Below are positions 1 to 6,894 of a DNA stretch of 11,157 bases, in pieces. Source of the DNA: Holophagaceae bacterium UBA692. GTDB lineage: Bacteria > Acidobacteriota > Holophagae > Holophagales > Holophagaceae. The notes under the pieces were generated by a model, which was not told where the DNA came from, did not search any database, and saw only the letters and a program-made list of their open reading frames with translations. Both the position numbers and the translations under genes were made by a program. Position 1 is the stretch's first letter, and each line of letters starts with the position of its first letter. Where the stretch lies: positions 7,575 through 18,731 of the forward strand of contig DBMS01000254.1 of NCBI GenBank assembly GCA_002297665.1. The letters are read 5' to 3'.

Positions 1-913
1 GAAGGGGCGCGGGATCGGGGATGCCGGGAACCTGCAGGCCTTCGGGCAGGTAGAGCGGTTCGGGGGCCGGCTCCTCGTCCAGGGCCTGGGACAGGTGCTC
101 CAGGTTCGTGGTGGGCCGGGCGGCCTCCTGGATGGTCTCGAAGAGCGAGGGCGCCGCTTCCGCCGGCGGCTCGGGCAGGATCACGGACAGGGGCTCGGGT
201 TCCGGGGAAAGGGCCAGGTCCAGCGCCTGGCGGTCCACGGGGGGCATCTCGTGGAGCCGGGCCCAGTTCATCTCCCGGAGGAACAGGGCGAAGGCCCCCA
301 CGCGCATGGGCTCGGCCTGGGCCTCCCGGCTGAGTTCCAGCAGGGTGTGGGTGCCGTCCAGGAGGCTGGTGAGGCGGCCCAGGTCCGGCGGCAGGGAGAG
401 GTCCAGCAGGCTCCGGCCTTGAAGGACCACCACCTGGTTCAGGGGGCCCAGCAGTTCCAGCAGGGCCTCCCGGTCCTGGATGGCCAGCATGCCGCTCAGG
501 AGCAGCTGGGAGGTGTTCAGGGGCAGGCGCACCACGTGGGCGTCCAGTTCCCGGGCCTCGAAGACCGGCAGCATGTCCGGCTGGGCCAGGCAGCCGTAGA
601 TGATGCGCTCCACCTGGATCTTGGCGACGTCCAGGAGGTCCCGCTGGGTGATGAAGCCCATCTCGATGAGGTTCTTGCCGATGCTGATGCCGGGCTTGAG
701 GTTGGCCAGGGCGTAGTCCATCTGCGCCTGGGTGATGCGGCCCCGCTCCACGAGGATGGTGGTGAGCCTATCCGCCAGGTGCGTGCTCTGGGCGAAGACG
801 GTGTCGCCGTAGTCCATGTAGATGGTTCGGCTCGGGTCCTGGCCCAGCCTCCAGACCCCCGTCGCCCTGTCTCGGTACCGCCGGAAAAGATCCTGGAGGG
901 CCAGCAAGCTCAT
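1..913 (-). CDS. DUF4388 domain-containing protein (partial, C-terminus beyond window)
   Basis: The reading frame is open from the ATG at 913 to the window edge (304 codons seen, no stop). Residues about 10-115 resemble DUF4388: a short beta-rich start (TGVWRLGQ, then RTIYMDYGDTVFAQS) followed by a helical part with two similar segments, LVERGRITQAQMDYAL and LIEMGFITQRDLLDVA. DUF4388 proteins are common in Acidobacteria and delta-proteobacteria and are often tied to signalling or gliding functions, but their molecular role is unknown. Residues about 175-220 (LLDGTHTLLELSREA) look like a winged-helix-type segment. From about 235 the chain becomes rich in Pro and Glu, a likely linker to a further domain outside the window. 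There is no signal peptide or membrane segment, so it is probably cytoplasmic. The start overlaps the tyrS stop as ATGA, so translation is probably coupled to tyrS. The family assignment is by eye. Confidence 0.8.
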   Translation of the reverse strand, partial: MSLLALQDLFRRYRDRATGVWRLGQDPSRTIYMDYGDTVFAQSTHLADRLTTILVERGRITQAQMDYALANLKPGISIGKNLIEMGFITQRDLLDVAKIQVERIIYGCLAQPDMLPVFEARELDAHVVRLPLNTSQLLLSGMLAIQDREALLELLGPLNQVVVLQGRSLLDLSLPPDLGRLTSLLDGTHTLLELSREAQAEPMRVGAFALFLREMNWARLHEMPPVDRQALDLALSPEPEPLSVILPEPPAEAAPSLFETIQEAARPTTNLEHLSQALDEEPAPEPLYLPEGLQVPGIPDPAPL

Positions 914-2100
914 CGCACCACCCACCTCTGAAGTTTCAGTTTGCCCGCCTTGACCAGCAGGGAGCCGCCCGGGGCCAGGTCCACGGCCAGCCGGGGGTCC
1001 TGCACCTTGACGCCGTCCAGGCTGACGGCCCCCTGCTGGATCAGGCGCTCGGCCTCCTTGCGGGAGGCGGCCATGCCCCGCTCCACCAGGAGCTTGGCCA
1101 AGCTCTCGCCCTGGATGGCGGCGACGTCGACCTCGGGGGCGTCGTCGGTCTTCCGCTCGGAAAACCGCTTCACCCACCGCTCCTCGGCGGCCAGGCCCTC
1201 GGCCTTGCCGTGGAACTGCCCCACGATCTCCCGGGCCAAGCCCTTCTTGGCGTCCATGGGGTGGCCCTGCTTGAGGGCCTCGATGTCCCGGGGGAGGAGG
1301 TCGGTGAGCAGGAGCCACCAGTTCCACATGTTCTCGTCGGAGATGCTCATGGCCTTGCCGAACTGGGTGTCGGCGTCCTCCATGAACCCGATGTAGTTGC
1401 CCAGGGACTTGCTCATCTTCTCCACGCCGTCCAGGCCCAGCAGCAGGGGCACGGTGAGCACCACCTGGGGGGGCTGGCCCAGGGCGGCCTGCAGGTCGCG
1501 GCCCTTCATGAGGTTGAAGAGCTGGTCGTTGCCGCCCAGTTCCACGTCGCAGGCGAGCGCCACCGAATCGTAGGCCTGCACGAGGGGGTACAGCAGCTCG
1601 TGGAGGGCGATGGGTTCGGATGCGTTCATGCGCTTTTGGAAATCATTTCTTTCCAGCATCTGGGCCAGGGTGAAGCGGCTCGCCAGGCGGATCCAGTCCT
1701 CGCCGTGGAGCCCGCCCATCCACTCGCTGTTGAAGCGGATCTCGGTGCGTTCGGGGTCGAGCACCTTGAAGACCTGGGCCTTGTAGGTCTCGGCGTTGGC
1801 CAGCACCTCGTCCCGGGTGAGGGGCGGGCGGGTGGCCTTCTTGCCGGTGGGGTCGCCGATCATGCCCGTGAAGTCGCCGATGAGGAAGATGACGGTATGA
1901 CCCAGTTCCTGGAACTGGGCCATCTTGCGCAGCAGCACGCCGTGGCCGAGGTGCAGGTCGGGGGCGGTGGGATCGAAGCCGGCCTTCACGCGAAGGGGCT
2001 TGCCGGTGCGCAGGCGCGCCAGCAGGAGTTCCTCCGTGTGGCACGTAACCGTGCCTTTCTTGAGCAGGTCCAGGGCATCCAGGGGAGAAGCGTTTGCCAT
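910..2100 (-). CDS. tyrS: Tyrosyl-tRNA synthetase
   Basis: Charges tRNA-Tyr with tyrosine using ATP, in the cytoplasm. The protein has 396 residues from the chosen ATG at 2100 (MANASPLDAL), the usual length for the approximately 400-aa TyrS subtype. The class I signature is clear: the HIGH motif reads HLGH at 50-53, within FDPTAPDLHLGHG, and KMSKS is at 228-232. GGNDQ at 189-193 belongs to the catalytic core, and an S4 RNA-binding domain fills about 333-393 (LAKLLVERGMAASRKEAERLI). The frame stays open upstream to 2163, but the extra 21 residues overlap the stop of the preceding gene and carry no family similarity, so the internal ATG is preferred. No good Shine-Dalgarno precedes that ATG; a TATGCT hexamer lies just upstream of it. 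The gene sits 40 nt after the 167-aa membrane-protein gene and overlaps the DUF4388 gene by 4 nt, suggesting one operon. Confidence 0.97.
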   Translation of the reverse strand: MANASPLDALDLLKKGTVTCHTEELLLARLRTGKPLRVKAGFDPTAPDLHLGHGVLLRKMAQFQELGHTVIFLIGDFTGMIGDPTGKKATRPPLTRDEVLANAETYKAQVFKVLDPERTEIRFNSEWMGGLHGEDWIRLASRFTLAQMLERNDFQKRMNASEPIALHELLYPLVQAYDSVALACDVELGGNDQLFNLMKGRDLQAALGQPPQVVLTVPLLLGLDGVEKMSKSLGNYIGFMEDADTQFGKAMSISDENMWNWWLLLTDLLPRDIEALKQGHPMDAKKGLAREIVGQFHGKAEGLAAEERWVKRFSERKTDDAPEVDVAAIQGESLAKLLVERGMAASRKEAERLIQQGAVSLDGVKVQDPRLAVDLAPGGSLLVKAGKLKLQRWVVR

Positions 2101-2140
2101 GCAAGCATAGTGGCGTATCCAGCCGATTTTCTCCAGCGGT

Positions 2141-2644
2141 TCAGTCGACCTGGATGTCCACAAGCTTGTCGTTCTCCAGCTCCACCGTCAGGGTTGCGCC
2201 GGTGGACATGCGCATGCTGACGGAAAGGGCCTTCCGGCCCCCGGCGTCCCGCCGGCGCAGGGTGATGCCCCCGGGGGCCTTGCCCTCCAGGATCTGCTTG
2301 AGCTCCGGGCGCTTTTCCGGGATGTCGCCCAGCTTGGCGCGCCAGGCCGCCGAGGCCTTCACGAATTCCTCCTCGGTGGGGTAGTTCTGGGCCAGCCCCG
2401 GGTTTTCCCGGTAGAGGGTACGGGCGCCCTGTTCGGTGCGAAGGCTTCGCAATTCGGTGTGGAGCTCGGCCCAGCCCTGGTCCAGGGCCTTGGTGGCCTT
2501 GCTGAAGACCACCCAGGCCATGGCCCCGATGGCCAGGAGGAAGCACAAAAGCGCCCCGCCGCAGCCGATGGCCACCTTGCCGAAGAGGGAAAGCCCCTTC
2601 TTGGGGGGCGGGGGCGCCGCTTGGTCCCAGGAGGAATCGGGCAT
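2141..2644 (-). CDS. Single-pass membrane protein of unknown function
   Basis: I do not recognise this 167-aa protein. A short Pro-rich cytoplasmic-looking N-terminus (APPPPKK at about 10-16) is followed by one strongly hydrophobic segment at about 23-47 (VAIGCGGALLCFLLAIGAMA), then a soluble, charged region of about 120 residues predicted to lie outside the membrane. That region is helical at first (about 55-120), and its last 50 residues look like beta strands (GGITLRRRD, LSVSMRM, ATLTVELEND). There is no lipobox. It may be a membrane-anchored periplasmic domain. The start is well supported: AGGAG lies about 8 nt upstream, and that Shine-Dalgarno overlaps the stop codon of phoH. The 10-nt gap to phoH and 40-nt gap to tyrS suggest co-expression, though nothing in the protein points to RNA metabolism. 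Confidence 0.88.
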   Translation of the reverse strand: MPDSSWDQAAPPPPKKGLSLFGKVAIGCGGALLCFLLAIGAMAWVVFSKATKALDQGWAELHTELRSLRTEQGARTLYRENPGLAQNYPTEEEFVKASAAWRAKLGDIPEKRPELKQILEGKAPGGITLRRRDAGGRKALSVSMRMSTGATLTVELENDKLVDIQVD

Positions 2645-2654
2645 GGTCGGGCTC

Positions 2655-3983
2655 CTACAGAAGGTTGCTGGCCAGTTCGGCCATCCTGCTCCGCTCGCCC
2701 TTCACCAGGGTGACGTGGCCGGAGAGCTCCAGGTGCTTGAAGTGCTCGGCGAGGTAGCTCAGGCCGTTGCTGGAGGCGTCCACGTAGGGATTGTCGATCT
2801 GGAAGGGGTCGCCGGTGAACACGATCTTGGTGCCGTCCCCGGCGCGGGTGAGGATGGTCTTGACCTCGTGGGGGGTGAGGTTCTGGGCCTCGTCCACGAT
2901 GATGTACTGGTTGGGGATGCTGCGCCCGCGGATGTAGGTGAGGGGCTCGACGGCCATGTAGCCGCCCTCCTCCAGCTGGGCCGGGGTCATGGAGGACCGG
3001 CGGCGCTGCTCCATGTTGGCGGCCACGATGAAGTCCAGGTTGTCGTAGATGGGCTGCATGTAGGGCCGCAGCTTCTCGCTGATGTCGCCGGGCAGGAAGC
3101 CCAGGTCGCGGCCCAGGGGCATGACCGGGCGGCTCACCAGGAGCTTGTTGAAGCGCTCCTCGTCCACCACCTGCTGGAGGCCCGCGGCGATGGCCAGGAG
3201 GGTCTTGCCGGTCCCCGCCTTGCCCATGAGCGTGACCACCTGGATGGAGTCGTCCAGGAGCAGGTCCAGGGCGAACTGCTGCTCGCGGTTGCGGGGCTTG
3301 ACGCCCCAGGGGGGCATCTCCAGGCGCTTGAGCGGGTGCACGCGCCCGTCCGAGGCGTAGAACCGCCCCAGGGCCGTGTGGGTCTCGTTGGCCCGGTCCA
3401 CCAGGGTCACGAACTGGTTGGGGTTGAGGACCTGGTCCGCCTCGGGCTGGAGCCCGCCGTCGAAGAGCTGGTCCACCTTCACGGCGTCCACGGTCCAGGC
3501 GGCGGTGCCGGTGTAGAGCTCGTCCAGGGCCACCCGGTCGGTGGTGTAGTCCTCGGCCGAAAGGCCCAGGGCGTCGGCCTTGATGCGCAGGTTGGTGTCC
3601 TTGGACACCATGACCACCTTCTCCTTGCGGGTCCCCAGGAGCGCCAGGGCGCAGGCCAGGATCTGGTTGTCCGCCTTGTGCTTGTCCAGCGTCGTGATGG
3701 TCAGGTCCAGGGGGTGGTGGGCCACGTCCACCTTGAGGGAGCCGCCCCCCTCCAGGGGCACGCCGGCGCTGAGGTTGCCCAGGGCCCTTAACTTGTCCAG
3801 CTGTCGCGAGACGTTGCGGGCGTTGCGGCCGATTTCCGTCTGGTCCTTCTTGAACGTGTCGATCTCCTCGATGACCACGATCGGAATGACCACTTCATGT
3901 TCCTGGAAGTGGAAGATGGCGGCGGGATCGTGGAGAAGGACGTTGGTATCCAGGACGAACACCTTCTTGCTGGACGCGACCAT
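2655..3983 (-). CDS. PIN-PhoH family ATPase (PhoH2 type)
   Basis: Two-domain protein of 442 residues combining an N-terminal PIN nuclease fold with a C-terminal PhoH P-loop ATPase. The PIN part (about 7-140) begins VFVLDTNVLLHDP, with the metal-binding Asp12, an acidic pair at 39-40, Asp105 in DNQILA and Asp129 in SKDTN. The PhoH part shows Walker A GKAGTGKT at 254-261, Walker B IIVDEAQN at 361-368 and FTGDP at 389-393. Characterised PIN-PhoH proteins from mycobacteria and a thermophile act as ATP-dependent RNA helicase/RNases; acting on RNA here is an inference from family. The ATG at 3998 is five codons upstream, but GGAGG lies 8 nt before the ATG at 3983 and nothing similar precedes 3998, so 3983 is chosen. 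It is the first gene of the left cluster. No small antitoxin-like gene precedes it, unlike mycobacterial phoAT-phoH2: the upstream neighbour is a divergent tRNA gene. Confidence 0.95.
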   Translation of the reverse strand: MVASSKKVFVLDTNVLLHDPAAIFHFQEHEVVIPIVVIEEIDTFKKDQTEIGRNARNVSRQLDKLRALGNLSAGVPLEGGGSLKVDVAHHPLDLTITTLDKHKADNQILACALALLGTRKEKVVMVSKDTNLRIKADALGLSAEDYTTDRVALDELYTGTAAWTVDAVKVDQLFDGGLQPEADQVLNPNQFVTLVDRANETHTALGRFYASDGRVHPLKRLEMPPWGVKPRNREQQFALDLLLDDSIQVVTLMGKAGTGKTLLAIAAGLQQVVDEERFNKLLVSRPVMPLGRDLGFLPGDISEKLRPYMQPIYDNLDFIVAANMEQRRRSSMTPAQLEEGGYMAVEPLTYIRGRSIPNQYIIVDEAQNLTPHEVKTILTRAGDGTKIVFTGDPFQIDNPYVDASSNGLSYLAEHFKHLELSGHVTLVKGERSRMAELASNLL

Positions 3984-4063
3984 CTTGGGAACCTCCATCG
4001 GCTGGGGCAGCTCTGGGCAAGCCTAGCACCGTCCCCGCGCGAGGGTGCCGCCCAATTGGAGGC

Positions 4064-4093
4064 TTGAACCCCGGGTCCAAGCCGCGTTAGTCT
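4064..4093 (+). promoter_or_regulatory. Probable sigma-70-type promoter of tRNA-Thr
   Basis: TTGAAC at 4064-4069 and TAGTCT at 4088-4093 are separated by 18 nt. The predicted start near 4100 would give a leader of about 17 nt before the mature tRNA. Both hexamers are imperfect, so this is a plausible call by position rather than a strong match. Confidence 0.45.
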
Positions 4094-4096
4094 AGG

Positions 4097-4115
4097 GGTC
4101 CTGCCCGACAGGACC
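4097..4115. repeat. 7-bp inverted repeat in the tRNA leader
   Basis: GGTCCTG (4097-4103) and CAGGACC (4109-4115) form a perfect 7-bp stem with a 5-nt loop, ending one base before the mature tRNA 5' end. In the precursor it would be a leader stem-loop next to the RNase P cleavage site. Its role is unknown. Confidence 0.6.
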
Positions 4116-4116
4116 T

Positions 4117-4191
<75 letters not shown>

Positions 4192-4205
4192 GAACCGCCC
4201 TCCAT

Positions 4206-4230
4206 GGCCCCTCGCCCTGGGGGGTTTTTT
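4206..4230 (+). terminator. Probable intrinsic terminator after tRNA-Thr
   Basis: A short GC stem (CCCC at 4208-4211 with the G-run ending at 4224) is followed directly by six T residues (4225-4230), 14 nt after the tRNA end. The stem is short, but the T run and position fit termination of the tRNA transcript. Confidence 0.6.
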
Positions 4231-4324
4231 CCGGTGACGGCAAGCAGTTCCGCCTGGAAAAGCGGCGGGGCGGGTGTGAGACTTGGGGAAACCCGGACCC
4301 CCAACCCCAAGCCACGAGGTATCC

Positions 4325-6817
4325 ATGTCACCAGGACGGTTCCACATCGCCGGCAGGGCAGCCCTGCTGTGCGCCACCCTTCCCTTCGCGGGACTCGCCC
4401 AGGCCCCGGGCCAGGGCTACCGCCAGCCACCCCAGGCCATCCTGGACGTCATGCGGGCGCCCTCGGCGCCCGTCCCCTTCCTCAACCCCACCCGCGACCG
4501 CATGCTCCTGGTGGCCTGGGAGGCCTATCCCTCCATCGGGCGCGTGGCCACGCCCTTCCTGCGCCTGGCGGGCGTCCGCGTCGAGCCCCGGAACCACAGC
4601 CGGCACGACACGCCCGGGGGCTACGGCATCACCCCCTCGGCCCAGAGCTACGACCTCCTGCGCATTCCCGACGGCACCGCCATCCATGTGGACCTGCCCA
4701 AGGGCGGCTGTCCCGGCGGGCCCGTCTGGAGCGCCGACGGACGGCGCTTCGCCTTCCAGAACGTGGCCGAGGACGCCGTGGAGCTGTGGGTGGGCGACGG
4801 CACCACCGGCGCCGTGCGCCGGGTGCCCGGCGTCCGGCTGAACCCCATGCTGGGCGGCGAACTCCAATGGATGCCCGACCAGAAGAGCCTGCTGGTCAAG
4901 CTGGTGCCCCCGGGCCAGGGGGCGCCACCGCCCGCGCCCGCGGTCCCCGCCGGCCCCAGCATCCAGGAATCCCTCGGCGGCAAGGGCCAGAGCAGCACCT
5001 ACGAGAACCGCGACACCCTGGGCAACGCCCACGACGAGGACCTGTTCGACTACTACGGCACCTCCCAGGCCGCCCTGGTGGACGCGGAAACCGGCGCCGT
5101 CAGCCCCCTGGGCAAGGCGGACCGCCTCCTGGAGCTGAGCCCCTCCCCCGACGGCGCCCACGTGCGGGTCTCCACCCTCCGCAAGCCCTATTCCTACGTC
5201 ACCACCTTTGAGCGCTTCCCCCGCCAGGTGGAGGTCTGGGACCTGGCCGGCCGCGCCGTCGCGGCCACCCACCCCATCGCCTCCCTGCCCCTGGCGGACC
5301 GGGTTCCCATCCACGGCGCGCCGCTGGGGCCCCGCGCCTTCAGCTGGCGGCCCACGGACGGAGCCACCCTGGTGTGGGCCGAGGCCCTGGACGGGGGCGA
5401 CTGGAACGTGAAGGTGCCCCACCGGGACAAGGTCATGGCCCTCAAGGCCCCCTTCACCGCCGCGCCGGTGGAGGTCCTCCGCACCGAGCAGCGCTATTCG
5501 GGCCTGGCCTGGAGCGAGCGGCCCGGGGTCGCGCTCCTCTATGAATACGACAATAACCGCCACTGGTTCCGCACCTACATCGTCGACTTCGACCAGGCCA
5601 AGCAGGCTCCCCGCCTGCTGTGGGACCTGTCCACGGACGAGCAGTACGGCGACCCGGGCAGCCCCGTGGGACGCACGCTGCCCAACGGGACTTCGGTGCT
5701 GCGCCAGGAGGGGGATTTCATCTTCCTCTCGGGCCTCGGGGCCTCCCCCGAAGGGGAGCGGCCCTTCCTGGACCGCCTGGACCTGCGCACCCTCAAGACC
5801 GAGCGGCTGTTCCGCAGCGGCAGGACCGAATTCGAGCGGTTCCTCGCCTTCACGGGCCCGGGATCCCGCACGTTCCTCACCTGGCACCAGACGCCGGCGG
5901 ATCCTCCCAACGCCTTCATCCGCACCCTGGGCGCGGCCTGCAAGGCCCCGGCGGGCGAGGCGGCCTTCGTCTCCAAGCGCTCGCCCTTCACCCACATTCC
6001 GGATCCCACCCCGGCGGTCCGGCAGATCAGGAAGCGGCTCGTCACCTACAAGCGCGCCGACGGCCTCGACCTGTCCTTCACCCTCTACACGCCCCCCGGG
6101 TACCAGGAAGGGAAGCGGGTGCCCACCATCCTCTACGCCTACCCCCTGGACTACGCCGATCCCTCCAAGGCCGGCCAGGTCACCGGGTCCCAGTACACCT
6201 TCACCCGGCTGCGGGACTACCGGCTGCTGCTGATGGCGGGCTACGCCATCATCGACGACGCATCCTTCCCCGTGGTGGGCGACCCGAAGAAGGCCTACGA
6301 CACCTACCTGGAGCAGCTGGTGGCCGACGCCAAGGCCGCCGTGGACAAGGCCGTCGAGCTGGGCGTGGCCGACCCCGACCGCATCGGCGTCACCGGGCAC
6401 AGCCACGGCGCCCTGATGACCGCCAACCTTGTGGCCCACTCCGGGCTGTTCAGGGCGGGCGTGGCCACCAGCGGCTCCTACAACAAGACCTTGACGCCCT
6501 TCGGCTTCCAGAACGAGCGGCGGTCGGTGTGGGAGGCCCCGGACGTGTATCGGCAGGTTTCCACCTTCTTCTTCGCCGACAAGGTGAAGGCGCCCCTGCT
6601 CATCGTCCACGGGGCCGACGACGCCAACCCCGGCACCACCCCCCTCCAGGCCACCAAGCTGTTCGAGGCCATCCGGGGCAACGGCGGCACCACCCGGCTC
6701 GTCATGCTGCCCCACGAGCCCCACTGGTACACCGCGAGGGAATCCAACGAGCACCTGGTCTATGAAATGCTCAGCTGGTTCGACGCCTACGTGAAGAACG
6801 CGCCGCCCCGCTCCTGA
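4325..6817 (+). CDS. Exported S9D-type serine peptidase (glutamyl endopeptidase-like, prolyl oligopeptidase clan)
   Basis: An 830-residue exported peptidase. The first 27 residues form a signal peptide with cleavage expected after AQA (25-27). A long region up to about 560 has the repeating beta pattern of a propeller (for example LSPSPDGAHVRVS), and from about 570 an alpha/beta hydrolase domain follows. Catalytic residues are readable: Ser693 in GHSHG, Asp766 in HGADDANPGT and His800 in PHEPHWYTARES. The segments NKTLTPFGFQNERR and NPGT, plus the ARES box, closely recall plant chloroplast glutamyl endopeptidase (CGEP) and its bacterial relatives, MEROPS S9D. Such enzymes cleave peptides, in CGEP after Glu; specificity here is inferred. 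Probably periplasmic, degrading peptides. The ATG at 4325 is preferred over 4283 because GAGG lies 5 nt upstream and the signal peptide then begins correctly. It differs from CGEP at the serine motif (His for Tyr) and next to the catalytic His (Trp for Gly). Confidence 0.93.
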   Translation: MSPGRFHIAGRAALLCATLPFAGLAQAPGQGYRQPPQAILDVMRAPSAPVPFLNPTRDRMLLVAWEAYPSIGRVATPFLRLAGVRVEPRNHSRHDTPGGYGITPSAQSYDLLRIPDGTAIHVDLPKGGCPGGPVWSADGRRFAFQNVAEDAVELWVGDGTTGAVRRVPGVRLNPMLGGELQWMPDQKSLLVKLVPPGQGAPPPAPAVPAGPSIQESLGGKGQSSTYENRDTLGNAHDEDLFDYYGTSQAALVDAETGAVSPLGKADRLLELSPSPDGAHVRVSTLRKPYSYVTTFERFPRQVEVWDLAGRAVAATHPIASLPLADRVPIHGAPLGPRAFSWRPTDGATLVWAEALDGGDWNVKVPHRDKVMALKAPFTAAPVEVLRTEQRYSGLAWSERPGVALLYEYDNNRHWFRTYIVDFDQAKQAPRLLWDLSTDEQYGDPGSPVGRTLPNGTSVLRQEGDFIFLSGLGASPEGERPFLDRLDLRTLKTERLFRSGRTEFERFLAFTGPGSRTFLTWHQTPADPPNAFIRTLGAACKAPAGEAAFVSKRSPFTHIPDPTPAVRQIRKRLVTYKRADGLDLSFTLYTPPGYQEGKRVPTILYAYPLDYADPSKAGQVTGSQYTFTRLRDYRLLLMAGYAIIDDASFPVVGDPKKAYDTYLEQLVADAKAAVDKAVELGVADPDRIGVTGHSHGALMTANLVAHSGLFRAGVATSGSYNKTLTPFGFQNERRSVWEAPDVYRQVSTFFFADKVKAPLLIVHGADDANPGTTPLQATKLFEAIRGNGGTTRLVMLPHEPHWYTARESNEHLVYEMLSWFDAYVKNAPPRS

Positions 6818-6837
6818 TCCACCGGAAGGCAGACCCC

Positions 6838-6873
6838 GTCCCGGCTTCCCCTCCCGCGAGGGGGCGCCGGGAC
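6838..6873. terminator. Strong hairpin between the peptidase gene and marC (possible terminator without T run)
   Basis: GTCCCGGC (6838-6845) pairs with GCCGGGAC (6866-6873). Inside that, CCCCTC (6848-6853) pairs with GAGGGG (6858-6863) around a 4-nt loop, with a 2x2 internal loop between the stems. It starts 20 nt after the peptidase stop. No T run follows on either strand, so it may be a terminator of a non-canonical kind or an mRNA 3'-end protecting structure. Confidence 0.5.
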
Positions 6874-6882
6874 GAATCGCGC

Positions 6883-6894
6883 TAGAATCCCCCC
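6883..6894 (+). promoter_or_regulatory. -10 element placing the marC transcript start at its ATG (leaderless)
   Basis: TAGAAT at 6883-6888 is followed by six C residues and then the ATG at 6895. Transcription would start at or within a base of that ATG. There is no Shine-Dalgarno in the gap. This layout is the known signature of leaderless genes in GC-rich bacteria. A -35 element is not obvious; the position falls in the hairpin. Confidence 0.6.

Noticed and set aside
2436..3791. Plus-strand open frame of 451 codons opposite phoH
   Set aside because: Shadow frame rich in Gly, Val, His and Leu; phoH on the other strand has full Walker and PIN motifs.
3984..4116. Antitoxin gene upstream of PIN-PhoH, as in mycobacterial phoAT-phoH2
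   Set aside because: No minus-strand start with a ribosome site and coding-like frame lies in this gap; upstream is the divergent tRNA gene.
4282..4311. 7-bp inverted repeat CTTGGGG/CCCCAAG in the leader of the peptidase gene as a riboswitch or attenuator
   Set aside because: The loop is 16 nt and the surrounding leader is C-rich by composition; no anti-terminator or T run is present, so chance is likely.
4328..6754. Minus-strand open frame of 808 codons opposite the peptidase gene
   Set aside because: Gly/Val/Ala-rich shadow of a GC-rich gene; the plus-strand product has a signal peptide, catalytic triad and family similarity.
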